Shown: positions 17,053 through 26,434, numbered from the stretch's first letter. The stretch is 64,000 nucleotides of DNA from JAJCYX01 sp965243825 (GCA_965243825.1 CBDEVT010000001.1:1054001-1118000), one strand, 5' to 3'. Numbers and translations are program-made. Notes: generated from the sequence alone by a model not told the origin.

Positions 17053-18145
17053 TCAAGGCCTGCAACTGTTCCTGCGCAGCGACTCCCACAACGTTGTCGC
17101 CGGCCAGAACGAGCGCAAAGCGGATCCGCCGGGCCTGTAGAGCTTCAAGCACCTCGATAGCATCATCCGTGATCTGAACGGCGAAGAGCTGATGTCGCTG
17201 GATCACACCACCAACGGACAGGTTGGACCATTCTGAAGCAGGAAACCTGCGAGCATCCTCGACAGTGAAAAAGCCAACCGGTGTCCCATCTTCAATGACA
17301 GGCACGACCTGCTGGAAACCCCGCTCAACGATATTCGCCATGACATCCGTCAGTCGATCTGTCGCGTCAGCCATTTGCGGAGTTCTCTGAACTGCTGCGC
17401 GCAGCGGCACCTGTCCCGCGGCGCTCCGTATCCGCTCCGCCTGGCGCTCACCACGTGCCGCTGACTGCAAAAACAGACCGATGAACACCATCCAGATGCC
17501 ACCAATGGCATCTCCATCTACGAACCTCAACACGCCGATGCCTATCAGTCCCCAAGCGATCAGGTTGCCAACCCCGGCGGCCACGCGGGTCGCCGTACCT
17601 TCGTTTTTTGACCAACCCCAAACAATGGAACGCAGCACTCTCCCACCATCGAGCGGGAACCCGGGTAGCAAATTGAACACTCCGAGCAACACGTTCATGA
17701 CGCCGAGGTAAAAGATGATTCCCAGAAGCAGACTGGGATCACCACGGTCAGGCCGCAAAGTAACCCAGGCAAGCAGTGCTACTCCCCCAAGGATCAAAGA
17801 CGAAAGCGGGCCTGCAAAGGCAACAAGAAACTCATCACGCGCTCGCCTGTATTTGCCTCTAATCTGGCTGACACCGCCAAATATGAAGAGAGTAATGCCT
17901 TCCACAGGCAGGCCCAGTCGTTGGGCCGTGATCGAGTGCGCAAGCTCATGCACAAGCACCGATGCGAACAGCGCCAGGGAACCTATCACGGCGCCTGTCC
18001 AGTACTGGGCTGGAGACCAGGATGAATAGGAGCGCTCAAACAGCGAACCAATAGTCCAGCCAATGAATATCACAGCAATGAGCCACGTCGGATGTATGGC
18101 GATGTCTATGCCGCTTATCCGACCTATTTTTATTGATGAGCTCAT
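17000..18145 (-). CDS. M50-family site-2-type metalloprotease with CBS region
   Basis: A 381-residue membrane protease. Zinc ligands are HELAH (residues 66-70) in a transmembrane helix and the Asp of NLLPGFPLDGG (about 160). Six or so hydrophobic segments cover residues 15-235. The C-terminal cytoplasmic part (about 240-370) resembles a CBS pair (DRLTDVMANIVE, VVPVIEDGTPVGFFT). Such SpoIVFB/Rip3-like enzymes cleave membrane-anchored regulators. The gene starts with an ATGA overlap with the DUF3179 gene upstream, implying co-translation. Confidence 0.88.
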   Translation of the reverse strand: MSSSIKIGRISGIDIAIHPTWLIAVIFIGWTIGSLFERSYSSWSPAQYWTGAVIGSLALFASVLVHELAHSITAQRLGLPVEGITLFIFGGVSQIRGKYRRARDEFLVAFAGPLSSLILGGVALLAWVTLRPDRGDPSLLLGIIFYLGVMNVLLGVFNLLPGFPLDGGRVLRSIVWGWSKNEGTATRVAAGVGNLIAWGLIGIGVLRFVDGDAIGGIWMVFIGLFLQSAARGERQAERIRSAAGQVPLRAAVQRTPQMADATDRLTDVMANIVERGFQQVVPVIEDGTPVGFFTVEDARRFPASEWSNLSVGGVIQRHQLFAVQITDDAIEVLEALQARRIRFALVLAGDNVVGVAAQEQLQALINWRNASGDESVNQPRA

Positions 18146-19800
18146 TGACTGCTATATATCTGGGAGTGCGGGCGGAAAGCGAACCATCCGAACCAGAATG
18201 ACTCTACGCCAATCACCCGATTGAGACCGTTACCAGAGCCATCTGCCCTGACCAGTCCATCCTCTTCTTCAATCCACAATACACTGGAATCATCAATAAG
18301 CTCTCCAGGATTCGAGCCCTTGCTAAACGTCAGGCCGTTCCTTTCATAGCTACGGGTCAGAGATGACCCTGCGTCGAACGTGACGACGACATCGAGGACT
18401 CCGACGGTGTCGTTGACCACGGGTTCGCCGGCTAGCGTTTCCAACGGGTACGCTGTCGCTGCGTTGCCGAACTCTACACCGTACACTCTGCTCTTCTGCT
18501 CAACTTCGTCACTGCGGAGATAAGCGGGGAACCAGACTTCTGGCGAAGAGAAGTAGTCGAAGTAGACGGCGTTGGGATCATCCGGGTGGCGATACTCGAC
18601 GCGCTGACCTTGCTCAAGGGCCAGAACTGTAGTCTCCGGGTTTCGTTCCAGCCAGTCGCCCCACGTCGTGAAGTTGACCGGCAAAAAATCAAGCTGCAGC
18701 CCGCTATGAGCCAGGTCACCGATGACCGGTTCACCAGTAAGAGATTGCCATAGCGAGTCCGTCTCGCGATCGAACATCAGCTTGTTGCTCTGATGCAGAA
18801 ATCCGGACGTGCCGAATTCGAACACTCTTCCGTCGATCTCGGCATCGAACAGGATGCCCGTTCCACAGAGCGTTCAATATATGAGAGCGACCGGACGCCC
18901 TCCCACAACGTCGTTGGAAAGCTCGTGGACCCTCATGATCCGTTCGGGATATGCACGTGCCTCGCCGTTAATGACGATGCCGAATACACGTTCTTCTGGA
19001 TCCAGATAAGTTGCGTCTTCGGGAGAAACAAACACCGGATTATCGAGGGAAGGTATGCCGTCTTTGCCAACTCCGCCGAACTGCACACCCCAGATCGGTA
19101 TCCGTGCCGGAACATCCCGATAGAGGAACGTATCCAGTCCGAAAGCGATCTCGGTATAGAAGTCCCCTTTCCACTCGTCATAGCCCGCGATTGGCTCAAA
19201 TTCCGGATGGTCTGCAAGCCACTCAAACCAGGCGGCTTGCGATTCGAATCCACCGCCAAGGTCTTCACCAGTCAGTTGGAACAAAGCGTCTCCGAGCGGT
19301 TCGGAGATAAACGGTTCGAATGAAAGGCCTGTGATCTCCACCAATGGCGCAACGAGCCCCGGATGATCCAGTTCGACTATTTGCCGGATCACGTCGCGGT
19401 TCGGGCCGGTCTGGAAATCGTAGAGCCGGGTCATGAGCGCGAATGCAAGCCGATCGTCCTCAGACATTGGAGGACGAGGCGTGACGGTCGGAACAATGAT
19501 AGGTTCCGGTGTTGCCGGGGCTGGTAAAACCGCTGTTGAAGGTAACTCTACAGAACTGGTCTCCGATCCGGCCGGGACCGTTGGAGTGGCTGTAGATGAG
19601 CAAGCGGCTGCCAGCAGTGCCACAATGGCGATCGCGGGCAGAATGACTCGATGAGCAGGCGAGCGCGTGAAATCGGAGCCTGCCGACGCAAACAGCGAGC
19701 CGGTGCTCAAGGTTTTCGGTGTGTCAGCGATATCGCGTGTCCTCAGATTTCGCAAATAGAGAATGAATCCAAATACTGGCATACCGGGCGAAACGTCCAC
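18142..19800 (-). CDS. DUF3179 lipoprotein with in-frame UGA at conserved Cys (candidate selenoprotein)
   Basis: One continuous frame of about 552 codons is interrupted only by TGA at 18874-18876. The N-terminal part has a signal region (VILPAIAIVALLAAAC; lipobox Cys near 67 if counted from the GTG at 19800; a TTG at 19710 is a more compact start), a Pro/Thr linker, and the first half of DUF3179 ending HELSNDVVGGRPVALIY. After the UGA the same frame continues TLCGTGILFDAE, FGTSGFLHQSN and the rest of the family. In DUF3179 proteins this site is normally YCPLCG, so UGA sits exactly at the first Cys of a CxxC and the second Cys is kept. It may be a selenoprotein, a recent nonsense mutation or a sequence error. 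Its 5' end overlaps the divergent hydrolase gene. Confidence 0.75.
18841..18858 (-). promoter_or_regulatory. SECIS-like hairpin candidate downstream of the UGA
   Basis: On the coding strand a 6-bp perfect stem (GGCATC/GATGCC) with a 6-base loop CTGTTC begins 15 bases after the UGA, so the apical loop lies about 21 bases downstream. This distance and size suit a bacterial SECIS. However, the loop lacks a G in its first two positions, a feature usually found, so the match is imperfect. Confidence 0.25.
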
Positions 19801-20734
19801 TTCAGAGCCCGACTCTCAGGGATGGTTCGAGGACACACTCGCCTCTGCCAGTGAACTCGACCTTTCCTTCATCGATCCCAGGCCTCCAGTAAGGCGCTAC
19901 GCCAGTGTCAATGGCCTGCAACTTAGCTATCTGGACTGGGGCAACGAACACCTTCCAACACTCTTGTTCGTTCATGGATTTGCTCAACAGGCCCACTCCT
20001 GGGACTTCGCTGCTCTAGCCATCCGTGATGTCGTCCATGTCGTCTCAATCGATCTCCGAGGTCACGGTGAAAGCGACAGGGCGCCGAACGGTACATACTC
20101 TTTCGATGATATGTACGCCGACCTAGACGCGTTCATCTCCTCCACGAACAGGCTCCCAATCGTCGTTTGTGGCCTCTCATTAGGCGGCACGCTTGCCTAT
20201 ATGTACGCATCTCGCAACCCCGCGGGTGTCAAGGCTCTTGTCATTGCAGAATCAGCTCCTGAATCACAACAGAAAGGCCGTGACGCAATACGAAACTTCA
20301 CTTCCGGACCAACCGAGTTTGAGTCGCTTGATTATCTCGTCGACAAAGTGCGCGAACTGACCCCCTGGCGATCAGCCGACCAGGTAAGGCGCTCGCTAGT
20401 GCACTCCGTCGGGCAAACCGACACCGGACAGTGGACTTGGAAGTATGATCCAGCGATCAGATCATTGATCAATACTCATCCTGACTCTCAAGAACGCTGG
20501 ACTGCGCTGGCGAAGATCACTGCACCCACGCTGCTCATACGTGGTGAGGACAGCGATATCACGGATGTTGACACTTTCGAGCGAATGAAGACCGTGGTTC
20601 CCAACAGCCGGGTAGTCTCCGTTGCAAAAGCAGGTCACAGGGTATCGGGAGACAACCCCGGTGCGTTCAACTCCGCCCTGCGTGGGTTCCTGCTGGATGA
20701 AGTAGGACTGACCGAAAAGCCGGAGGGACGCTGA
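19763..20734 (+). CDS. Alpha/beta-fold hydrolase
   Basis: A 323-residue hydrolase. The fold is shown by FVHGFAQQAHSWD (oxyanion strand), DLRGHGESD, the nucleophile elbow GLSLGG (Ser), the acid in RGEDSDIT and the His in KAGHRVSGDNP. The first 45 residues are unrelated extension. The substrate is unknown. The ATG at 19763 overlaps the 5' end of the divergent DUF3179 frame if the latter starts at 19800. It is followed at once by an MFS transporter gene, so uptake and hydrolysis of an ester-type compound is a reasonable guess. Confidence 0.85.
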   Translation: MNPNTGIPGETSTSEPDSQGWFEDTLASASELDLSFIDPRPPVRRYASVNGLQLSYLDWGNEHLPTLLFVHGFAQQAHSWDFAALAIRDVVHVVSIDLRGHGESDRAPNGTYSFDDMYADLDAFISSTNRLPIVVCGLSLGGTLAYMYASRNPAGVKALVIAESAPESQQKGRDAIRNFTSGPTEFESLDYLVDKVRELTPWRSADQVRRSLVHSVGQTDTGQWTWKYDPAIRSLINTHPDSQERWTALAKITAPTLLIRGEDSDITDVDTFERMKTVVPNSRVVSVAKAGHRVSGDNPGAFNSALRGFLLDEVGLTEKPEGR

Positions 20735-20735
20735 C

Positions 20736-22082
20736 ACGGTCGGCAGAGCAAATCGAGTTTTCTTCGGCTGGTGGGTCGTCGCCGGTGGTGGCGTCGTGCA
20801 GTTTTACGCGTCAGCCGTCTTCTGGCGTGGATTCGCGGTCTTCTTCGACATAATCGTCGATACGTTCGGATGGAGTCGAGGGGCTGTTGGTGCAGCCGTT
20901 TCAATACAGCGGCTCGAAGGCGGCATGATCTCGCCGTTCATCGGCACCGTCATCAACAAGTACGGCACTCGCAAGGTGATGTCGTTCGGCGTTTTCGTCA
21001 CCGGCCTCTCGTTCATTCTCATGAGCCAGGTTCAAACGCTCTGGCAGTTCTACCTAGTGATCGTACTGCTTACCGTTGGAATGTCCTTCGGCACATTCAT
21101 TGTCCTGGTGGTGACCGTCAGCAACTGGTTTGCGCGCCAACGTGCACGCGCTCTGGGTACGCTCATGGCGGCCTCAGGATTCGGCGGGTTGACCGTACCG
21201 TTGCTCAGCGGTTTCGTAGACACGTTTGGCTGGCGAGAGGTGCTGTTCGGTGTCGGTGTCGGGTTCTGGGTAGTTGGTTTCCCGGCGATGCTTCTCATGC
21301 GGCAGTTCCCGGAAGACTACGGAATGCGACCGGACGGAGATCCACCTGCGGACGAGGCCGTCGAGACGCAAAATGCCAAAGCTAAGCGACCCGGGAGGCG
21401 GTTCAGCTCTCGCGTGATGCCACGTGTGACCACCAGGCAGGTCCTGCGCATGCGGTTCTTCTGGCAGCTTGCACTGGTTTCTAGCTTCGGGCAGTTCGCG
21501 AGCGCATCGAACATCACTCACATCGATGCGTTGGATGAATCGGGGATTAGTTCCGGCATCGCGGCGCTTGCGGTTGGTTCGGTCGCTATAGGAGACCTAA
21601 GCGGGCGTCTGCTGGTCGCCGCGTTCGGTGACCGGATGAATAAGAAAGTGATTCTCGCCGGAGCCCTGGGCCTGGAAGGACTGGGCATTCTTGCAATAGG
21701 CCTGGTGAATACGGATCTGTTTGGATTTTCGCTCGGTGGCTCGCCGATACCTATCTACTCAATCGGGTTTGGATTGGGCTTCGGTGCCTCTGTTCCCATT
21801 CGCCTGGCGTTGCTTGCCGATTATTTCGGACGTGAAAGCTATGGCAACGTACTGGGAATCACCAGTTCGATCAATGCGATTTTCGGTGCATTTGGTGCAG
21901 CCTTCGCCGGTCTCATGTTCGACCTTACAGACACCTACAGGATCGCATTCACTGTCATGGCGCTGCTGCTCTTTATCTCGGTACCGATGACATTGGCACT
22001 AGAGAGCCAGCAGAGGTTTGCTGCACGCAGCAGGTTCGAGCGGTCCAGGACCAAAGACGCTGTATCGGCACGCTCGAAATAG
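20736..22082 (+). CDS. MFS transporter, apparently starting at ACG
   Basis: A 12-helix major facilitator protein of about 448 residues, similar in pattern to monocarboxylate/oxalate-formate antiporter-like MFS members. The motif between helices 2 and 3 is NKYGTRKVM. The usual first helix of these proteins reads FYGWWVV; here VFFGWWVVAGG is encoded in frame upstream of the first legal start (GTG 20796), which would cut helix 1 in half. The only candidate with a ribosome site is ACG at 20736, nine bases after GGAGG (20722-20726). It lies just after the hydrolase stop, suggesting an operon. The 3' end is 6 bases from the convergent large exported-protein gene. Confidence 0.8.
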   Translation, partial: TVGRANRVFFGWWVVAGGGVVQFYASAVFWRGFAVFFDIIVDTFGWSRGAVGAAVSIQRLEGGMISPFIGTVINKYGTRKVMSFGVFVTGLSFILMSQVQTLWQFYLVIVLLTVGMSFGTFIVLVVTVSNWFARQRARALGTLMAASGFGGLTVPLLSGFVDTFGWREVLFGVGVGFWVVGFPAMLLMRQFPEDYGMRPDGDPPADEAVETQNAKAKRPGRRFSSRVMPRVTTRQVLRMRFFWQLALVSSFGQFASASNITHIDALDESGISSGIAALAVGSVAIGDLSGRLLVAAFGDRMNKKVILAGALGLEGLGILAIGLVNTDLFGFSLGGSPIPIYSIGFGLGFGASVPIRLALLADYFGRESYGNVLGITSSINAIFGAFGAAFAGLMFDLTDTYRIAFTVMALLLFISVPMTLALESQQRFAARSRFERSRTKDAVSARSK

Positions 22083-22088
22083 CGTTGG

Positions 22089-25000
22089 TTACTCGGCAAC
22101 GAATATTGGATTACTACCTGTAGCAGTAGCCGCTTCGTAAAGCGGGTTTTCTGTGAGAGTTGCCAGATCTTCCTCTGGCAAAACATCAGCCAATTCGTCG
22201 GCACCAACTTCCTGAACGTCTACAGTGATGGAGTCGCCCTCCCCGAGGTTCGCAACTTGCTCAACAGTCAGGAAGTAGGTCCTCCCTTCGGCAATCACGA
22301 CCCTGCCGCTTACCTCTTCTACAACGATGGTCACAGTGACGACGTTGTCTGCATCCTGATCAACGCTGTCGTCGGGGCGCGTGACTTCGGAATTCTCATC
22401 CTCAGGACTCACCACCTCAGGATCTGCAGGCTCCGGTGTTGGGAACACACTGGGAGGCACCCCTGGCTGCTCATCGACCGGTCCAATCACGGAGCCATCG
22501 CGATTGGTAAATATCATCGTGACGGCAGTGACATTTCCTGCTGGGCTGCGCCGAACTACTGCCAATGCACTGGCACCTACTTTAGGATCCCCTAAGACAA
22601 TTGTGCTCTCAATGAGCAGGACCTTTACGCCGTCCACCACTACGACCACATTGCCGCTATCTGACTCTTCAACAGCCTGCACTTTGCCAAGGATTCTCAC
22701 TAGTCCGAGTTCGTCTGCACCATCACTTGGCAGAGCAGGCAGTACCTCCGCAGGGCGAGTTGAAGGATTGATGTCTGGTCGTCCAGCGACACTGATAGAG
22801 GCTGCTACAAATCGCCCGTCCGAGTTCAGCACAAGTGTGGCCTTTGCAACCAGTCCAATCTCGGGACGCTCGCCGAAGAGACGAGTATCGGAGTTCACAC
22901 GGAATACTCGATCACCAATAGTCCAGGTCTCGCCTGTGATCTCCTCAATCACACCGGAAATAGACGTCTCGACAGCCACACCGGCACCACCCTCGCCCGG
23001 ACCACCAGGTGATACAACTTCAATGTTGAGACTCAACACGTTCAGACGTACAGCTATGCCACGGGCGGCGCTATCCTCCGACGCGATATACAGGGCTGAG
23101 GCGACGGTGTCGCCTGTGCTGACGGACTCGAGTGAATCGACACGCCGACCATTCAGGGTGATCACGGTTTCGTCTACGACAGCAAGTCGGATCGTTCTAC
23201 CTGCCCGCGTGTCGATGACCACGCTCTCAGTCGCCACCGCATCAACCTCACCACGGGTGCGCTGTACTTTTGGTGAAACGACCGACATTCTGACGATGAC
23301 GCCATTCGAAGTTGTGAACGACACAGATTCGACGATATCTCCAACTTCGACAGGCTCCAGAGTTCTTATCCGCGTCTCGTTCTTGAACAGGATTGAACGG
23401 TTGTTCTCGGCAACCGACAGGTCAAGGTGCTGTTCGCTGTCGACACCACTTGCCGTGCTCGGCGTTATCCGTAGCGCGCCTGAATCGGCATCGATGCGGC
23501 TCACTACTCCTCGTGCTGTCGAAACAGCGGGAGCACCAATAACCAGTTCCGAGGCCACGAGTACCGTACGGTCATCCAACTGCACCGGTTGGACACGACC
23601 CTTGATGATTCGGTGCCCGGCTGCGAGGTCTGAAGCTTCAAGTCGTTCGCCGTCTTCATTGAGTAGCAAAGTCGAGGAGGTGATGAAGACGATCAGCACA
23701 TCGCCGTTTGTAGTCGTGATCGTAAGCCTGTCGGGATTGCGGTCGAAACCTGTAATCGTGCCGACGAAATCTATGGCTCTTGGTGACTGAGCGACGATCC
23801 GGGTGAAGGTCTGAGTCTCACGATTGAACAGTGTTGATCCTAAGACGAGATCTCCCGTTTCCAACGCACCAAACCGGGCCGTTTTACCGTCCTTGACGAT
23901 CTCCGCCTCGCTAACGATGTTTGCTTTGAGGATGGAGCCGTCGCTGGTCAGCACCGCCAGGGTCTGAGTACCGACATCAAGACCGGCAATGACACCGGCG
24001 ACGTTCACTTCGTTGCTATCAATCGTCGAACGGGCCCTGATTCGAAGCGCATCCAACCGGCCACTCAATGATGATTGAGTCGCAAACTGGGCATCGTCGT
24101 CAACAGCAACTTCAGCGAAGTCGACGTCCACCGCCATACCTGCAGCCAGATCGCCGAGCGTCGCCAGTCTGCCGTCAACTTCTATCTGAGTCTCTTCGGT
24201 GACTTTAACTGCTACCTTCACATCGTGTTCGCGGTTGGTAATCACGATCACACCGGTAGCAGCGTTGAGTATCTGTGTCTCTTCTACTAGCGTGATAAAG
24301 CCTGAAATGCTTCGGAGTCGTTCTCTTTCCAGGGCATCCTTGATCGCATCCGGTATCTCTGGAGGGATCACCGTTATCAGAGTTGCAAGTGCCGGGTCGG
24401 TATTCGGGTCGTACTGAACGATCACGCTGGAACCGGAAGGAATAAGGCTCTTTACATCATTGAGCGGCAATGCCACGCTACGGGCCGTCGTGGCGGTGAC
24501 AGCAGGGGCATCCGGGTCGGCCTCTCTCAGTTCGACAGGGACGATCGCTAACGTGTTCTCATTCCAGGCGATGGTCCGAGTCACGCTGTCATCGGCATCA
24601 TTTATGCGGGGCCTCAGCGTGAAGGTCCCCGATGCATCTAGCCAGACCTCGGCATCGAATGAGATCACACCTTCTGTGCGGAGCTGAGGAAGTCTCTCGT
24701 TTCTGTCACTTGCCTCTTGCACGTAACGCTGACGCAGATCTTCGAACCTTGCCTCTACCTCAGCAAGCCGACGCTCGGCCTCTTCACGCTCCTGGATAGC
24801 CGCCTGCACCGCGTTCTGTGCTCTTTCCAGTGCATCTCGCGCTCGGTCCAGGGCGCTGAGATGCTGATCGCGAGCTCGTTCTAGTAACTCTTCGAGTGCC
24901 TCGATCTGATCTTCGTCTGTCGCCCGGTCCAATGCCTCCTGCAAGCGTTGAACCGCGTCCTCCACCAGGTCAAAGGTCTGTGCCAGCAACCGGCCAGTGT

Positions 25001-25709
25001 CGCGATCCAGCTGTGCAATAGCGGTGACGACTGTTCCAACTTCGGGCACCTCTACGCTTTGAGGTACATCGATTGAAACCGAATTACCGTCACGATCCTG
25101 TACAACGACCACACCGTCTTCGTGATCGACGATCACTCCGAGAATGTGTCGGGTAACGGTGGTGCTGAGGTTCGGAACAACCAGGACTCTCACAGCTTCA
25201 ACAGAGTCATCAGGATTCACATGAATGGAGGCCACGATCCTGTCGCCTTCAGAGATGTCTTCAACAGCCATGACATCGCCTGTGAACTCGGCTGTATCGG
25301 GGACGATCACCTCCACAACACCTGAATCAGTGGCAACCGCAAGAGTGTCTGGCAGATCGACCTCGACAACCGTGCCAAACAACGCCTGTAGCGGCGCGTG
25401 ATCCGCGTTCGTATCGCCAGCGGCGGTGCCGATTGGCGATAGAGCGAACATGGCTGTTAGCACTAGGGCTGAAAGAGCCAGAACGGTCTTTGCTGCGTTC
25501 CGTCTGGTCTTCACAGACACTGTGCCAGTTGTGATCTGGCTGGACATATTTGCTTTTGCCCCCGATGTGATTCCGAACTGGCCGGAGTCACGTCCCTTCA
25601 CACTCAATGCTCCGCTTGCAGCGATTACCCCTGTGTTACTCGATCCTGACGGCCGATGCATCGAGAAACGAGTTGCGTTAACTCCTCTGAATCGTGATCT
25701 GAAGTTCAT
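22089..25709 (-). CDS. Very large exported repeat protein with OB-like (DUF5666-type) modules and a coiled coil
   Basis: A 1206-residue protein. A Sec signal-like segment (TVLALSALVLTAMFAL) lies at about residues 73-92. Many beta-rich modules of about 65-75 residues follow, each of the form G-x-V/I-x-x-hydrophobic, a TLxV/IxTxDG strand pair, T-x-hydrophobic and a Gly-Asp turn, reminiscent of DUF5666. Between residues about 255 and 345 a highly charged Glu/Arg/Ala heptad region (LEELLERARDQHLSALDRA) forms a probable coiled coil. The start at 25709 overlaps the lipoprotein stop (ATGA); a later ATG at 25547 would give a more normal signal peptide. Function unknown; a surface or envelope structural role is inferred. 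Confidence 0.65.
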   Translation of the reverse strand: MNFRSRFRGVNATRFSMHRPSGSSNTGVIAASGALSVKGRDSGQFGITSGAKANMSSQITTGTVSVKTRRNAAKTVLALSALVLTAMFALSPIGTAAGDTNADHAPLQALFGTVVEVDLPDTLAVATDSGVVEVIVPDTAEFTGDVMAVEDISEGDRIVASIHVNPDDSVEAVRVLVVPNLSTTVTRHILGVIVDHEDGVVVVQDRDGNSVSIDVPQSVEVPEVGTVVTAIAQLDRDTGRLLAQTFDLVEDAVQRLQEALDRATDEDQIEALEELLERARDQHLSALDRARDALERAQNAVQAAIQEREEAERRLAEVEARFEDLRQRYVQEASDRNERLPQLRTEGVISFDAEVWLDASGTFTLRPRINDADDSVTRTIAWNENTLAIVPVELREADPDAPAVTATTARSVALPLNDVKSLIPSGSSVIVQYDPNTDPALATLITVIPPEIPDAIKDALERERLRSISGFITLVEETQILNAATGVIVITNREHDVKVAVKVTEETQIEVDGRLATLGDLAAGMAVDVDFAEVAVDDDAQFATQSSLSGRLDALRIRARSTIDSNEVNVAGVIAGLDVGTQTLAVLTSDGSILKANIVSEAEIVKDGKTARFGALETGDLVLGSTLFNRETQTFTRIVAQSPRAIDFVGTITGFDRNPDRLTITTTNGDVLIVFITSSTLLLNEDGERLEASDLAAGHRIIKGRVQPVQLDDRTVLVASELVIGAPAVSTARGVVSRIDADSGALRITPSTASGVDSEQHLDLSVAENNRSILFKNETRIRTLEPVEVGDIVESVSFTTSNGVIVRMSVVSPKVQRTRGEVDAVATESVVIDTRAGRTIRLAVVDETVITLNGRRVDSLESVSTGDTVASALYIASEDSAARGIAVRLNVLSLNIEVVSPGGPGEGGAGVAVETSISGVIEEITGETWTIGDRVFRVNSDTRLFGERPEIGLVAKATLVLNSDGRFVAASISVAGRPDINPSTRPAEVLPALPSDGADELGLVRILGKVQAVEESDSGNVVVVVDGVKVLLIESTIVLGDPKVGASALAVVRRSPAGNVTAVTMIFTNRDGSVIGPVDEQPGVPPSVFPTPEPADPEVVSPEDENSEVTRPDDSVDQDADNVVTVTIVVEEVSGRVVIAEGRTYFLTVEQVANLGEGDSITVDVQEVGADELADVLPEEDLATLTENPLYEAATATGSNPIFVAE

Positions 25710-26341
25710 GCCAGGGGCACCTCAGTCGGCGTTGGCGTAGGTGTAGGAGTAGGCGTTGGTGTCGGCGTAGGCGTTGGTGTCGGCTCTTCTGGTAGTGAAA
25801 CAACCAGAAAAACCCTGTCGATCTGGTTTCCATCAAGATCGCTGGCGACGACTTCAATGGCATTGGGCCCCGGTTCTAACTTGAGCGGAACCTCAAACAC
25901 CCCGTTCTCATCCACAGGCACTATCACACCATTGATACTGACTATCGCATCGGGGGTTGTCTGTCCTCGAGCAATGATTGAGTCCCCGCGGACAATGGTT
26001 TCGTCGCTAATGCCTTCGATTGCAAGCGAGAGACTGTAGTCCTGGACATTGTTAACCGGGATTGCGGTCGGGGATCCGATCGGAGTTTCTGTCGGAGTAG
26101 GCGTTGGTTCGACTGGCTGTGGAGTGGCCGTGGCAGGAGGGGCCGGAGTGGAAGGCACCTCCGTTGGTGCCGCAGTTGGTGTTGCGGTCGGCTCCGACGT
26201 CGGTGTTGGTCTAGGAGTGCTGGTCGGCTCGGGTACGGGAGTCGCAGGGTTTCGAGGTGCCGTCTGCGCGCATGCCACGAACGTTGTCAGAACGAACAAC
26301 GCTAGTGCAAAACCAAGGTATCTGGCTCTGACACGCTTCAA
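25706..26341 (-). CDS. Pro/Thr-rich lipoprotein with Ig-like domain
   Basis: A 211-residue protein with a signal peptide (FALALFVLTTFVAC; lipobox Cys about residue 24), a long Pro/Thr/Ala linker (residues 30-95), a compact beta domain (about 100-185: IVRGDSIIARGQT, AIVSINGVIVPVDENGVFEV, GPNAIEVVASD) typical of bacterial Ig-like/filamin-type domains in which an element is appended to a wall or surface, and a terminal run of ten Pro-Thr pairs. It starts with TTG at 26341, with AGGAG seven to eight bases upstream. It is coupled by ATGA to the 1206-residue exported protein, so the two probably form one envelope system. Confidence 0.7.
   Translation of the reverse strand: MKRVRARYLGFALALFVLTTFVACAQTAPRNPATPVPEPTSTPRPTPTSEPTATPTAAPTEVPSTPAPPATATPQPVEPTPTPTETPIGSPTAIPVNNVQDYSLSLAIEGISDETIVRGDSIIARGQTTPDAIVSINGVIVPVDENGVFEVPLKLEPGPNAIEVVASDLDGNQIDRVFLVVSLPEEPTPTPTPTPTPTPTPTPTPTEVPLA
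25724..25783 (-). repeat. Ten tandem Pro-Thr hexanucleotide units
   Basis: Sixty bases encode ten successive Pro-Thr dipeptides at the C-terminus of the lipoprotein. Third positions vary, so this is coding selection as much as DNA slippage, though copy number could change by 6-base steps without shifting the frame. Confidence 0.85.
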
Positions 26342-26404
26342 ATGACAGCTCCTGGCGCGTTCGACAACTCAAATTTGTATCGCCACGCGATTTGGCCGAT
26401 AGCT

Positions 26405-26434
26405 CTCATAGAGCCGCAGTTTTCCTCAATCCAA
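26405..26434 (-). promoter_or_regulatory. Possible promoter for the lipoprotein pair; otherwise empty 361-base gap
   Basis: On the minus strand TTGGAT (26434-26429) and TATGAG (26410-26405) are spaced by 18 bases, about 65 bases before the TTG start at 26341. The rest of the gap (26342-26702) shows no gene, RNA or repeat that I can recognise. Confidence 0.3.

Noticed and set aside
22381..23790. 469-codon open frame on the plus strand
   Set aside because: It lies wholly antisense to the large exported repeat protein and is very rich in Ser/Thr/Arg with no domain pattern; the opposite frame has signal peptide and repeats.
25724..25783. Possible CRISPR or minisatellite array
   Set aside because: The repeats are 6-base coding units for Pro-Thr with no spacers; nothing in the window has CRISPR form.
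26049..26345. 98-codon Gly/Val-rich plus-strand frame
   Set aside because: It is the complement of the Pro/Thr-rich linker of the lipoprotein and has no start-site support.
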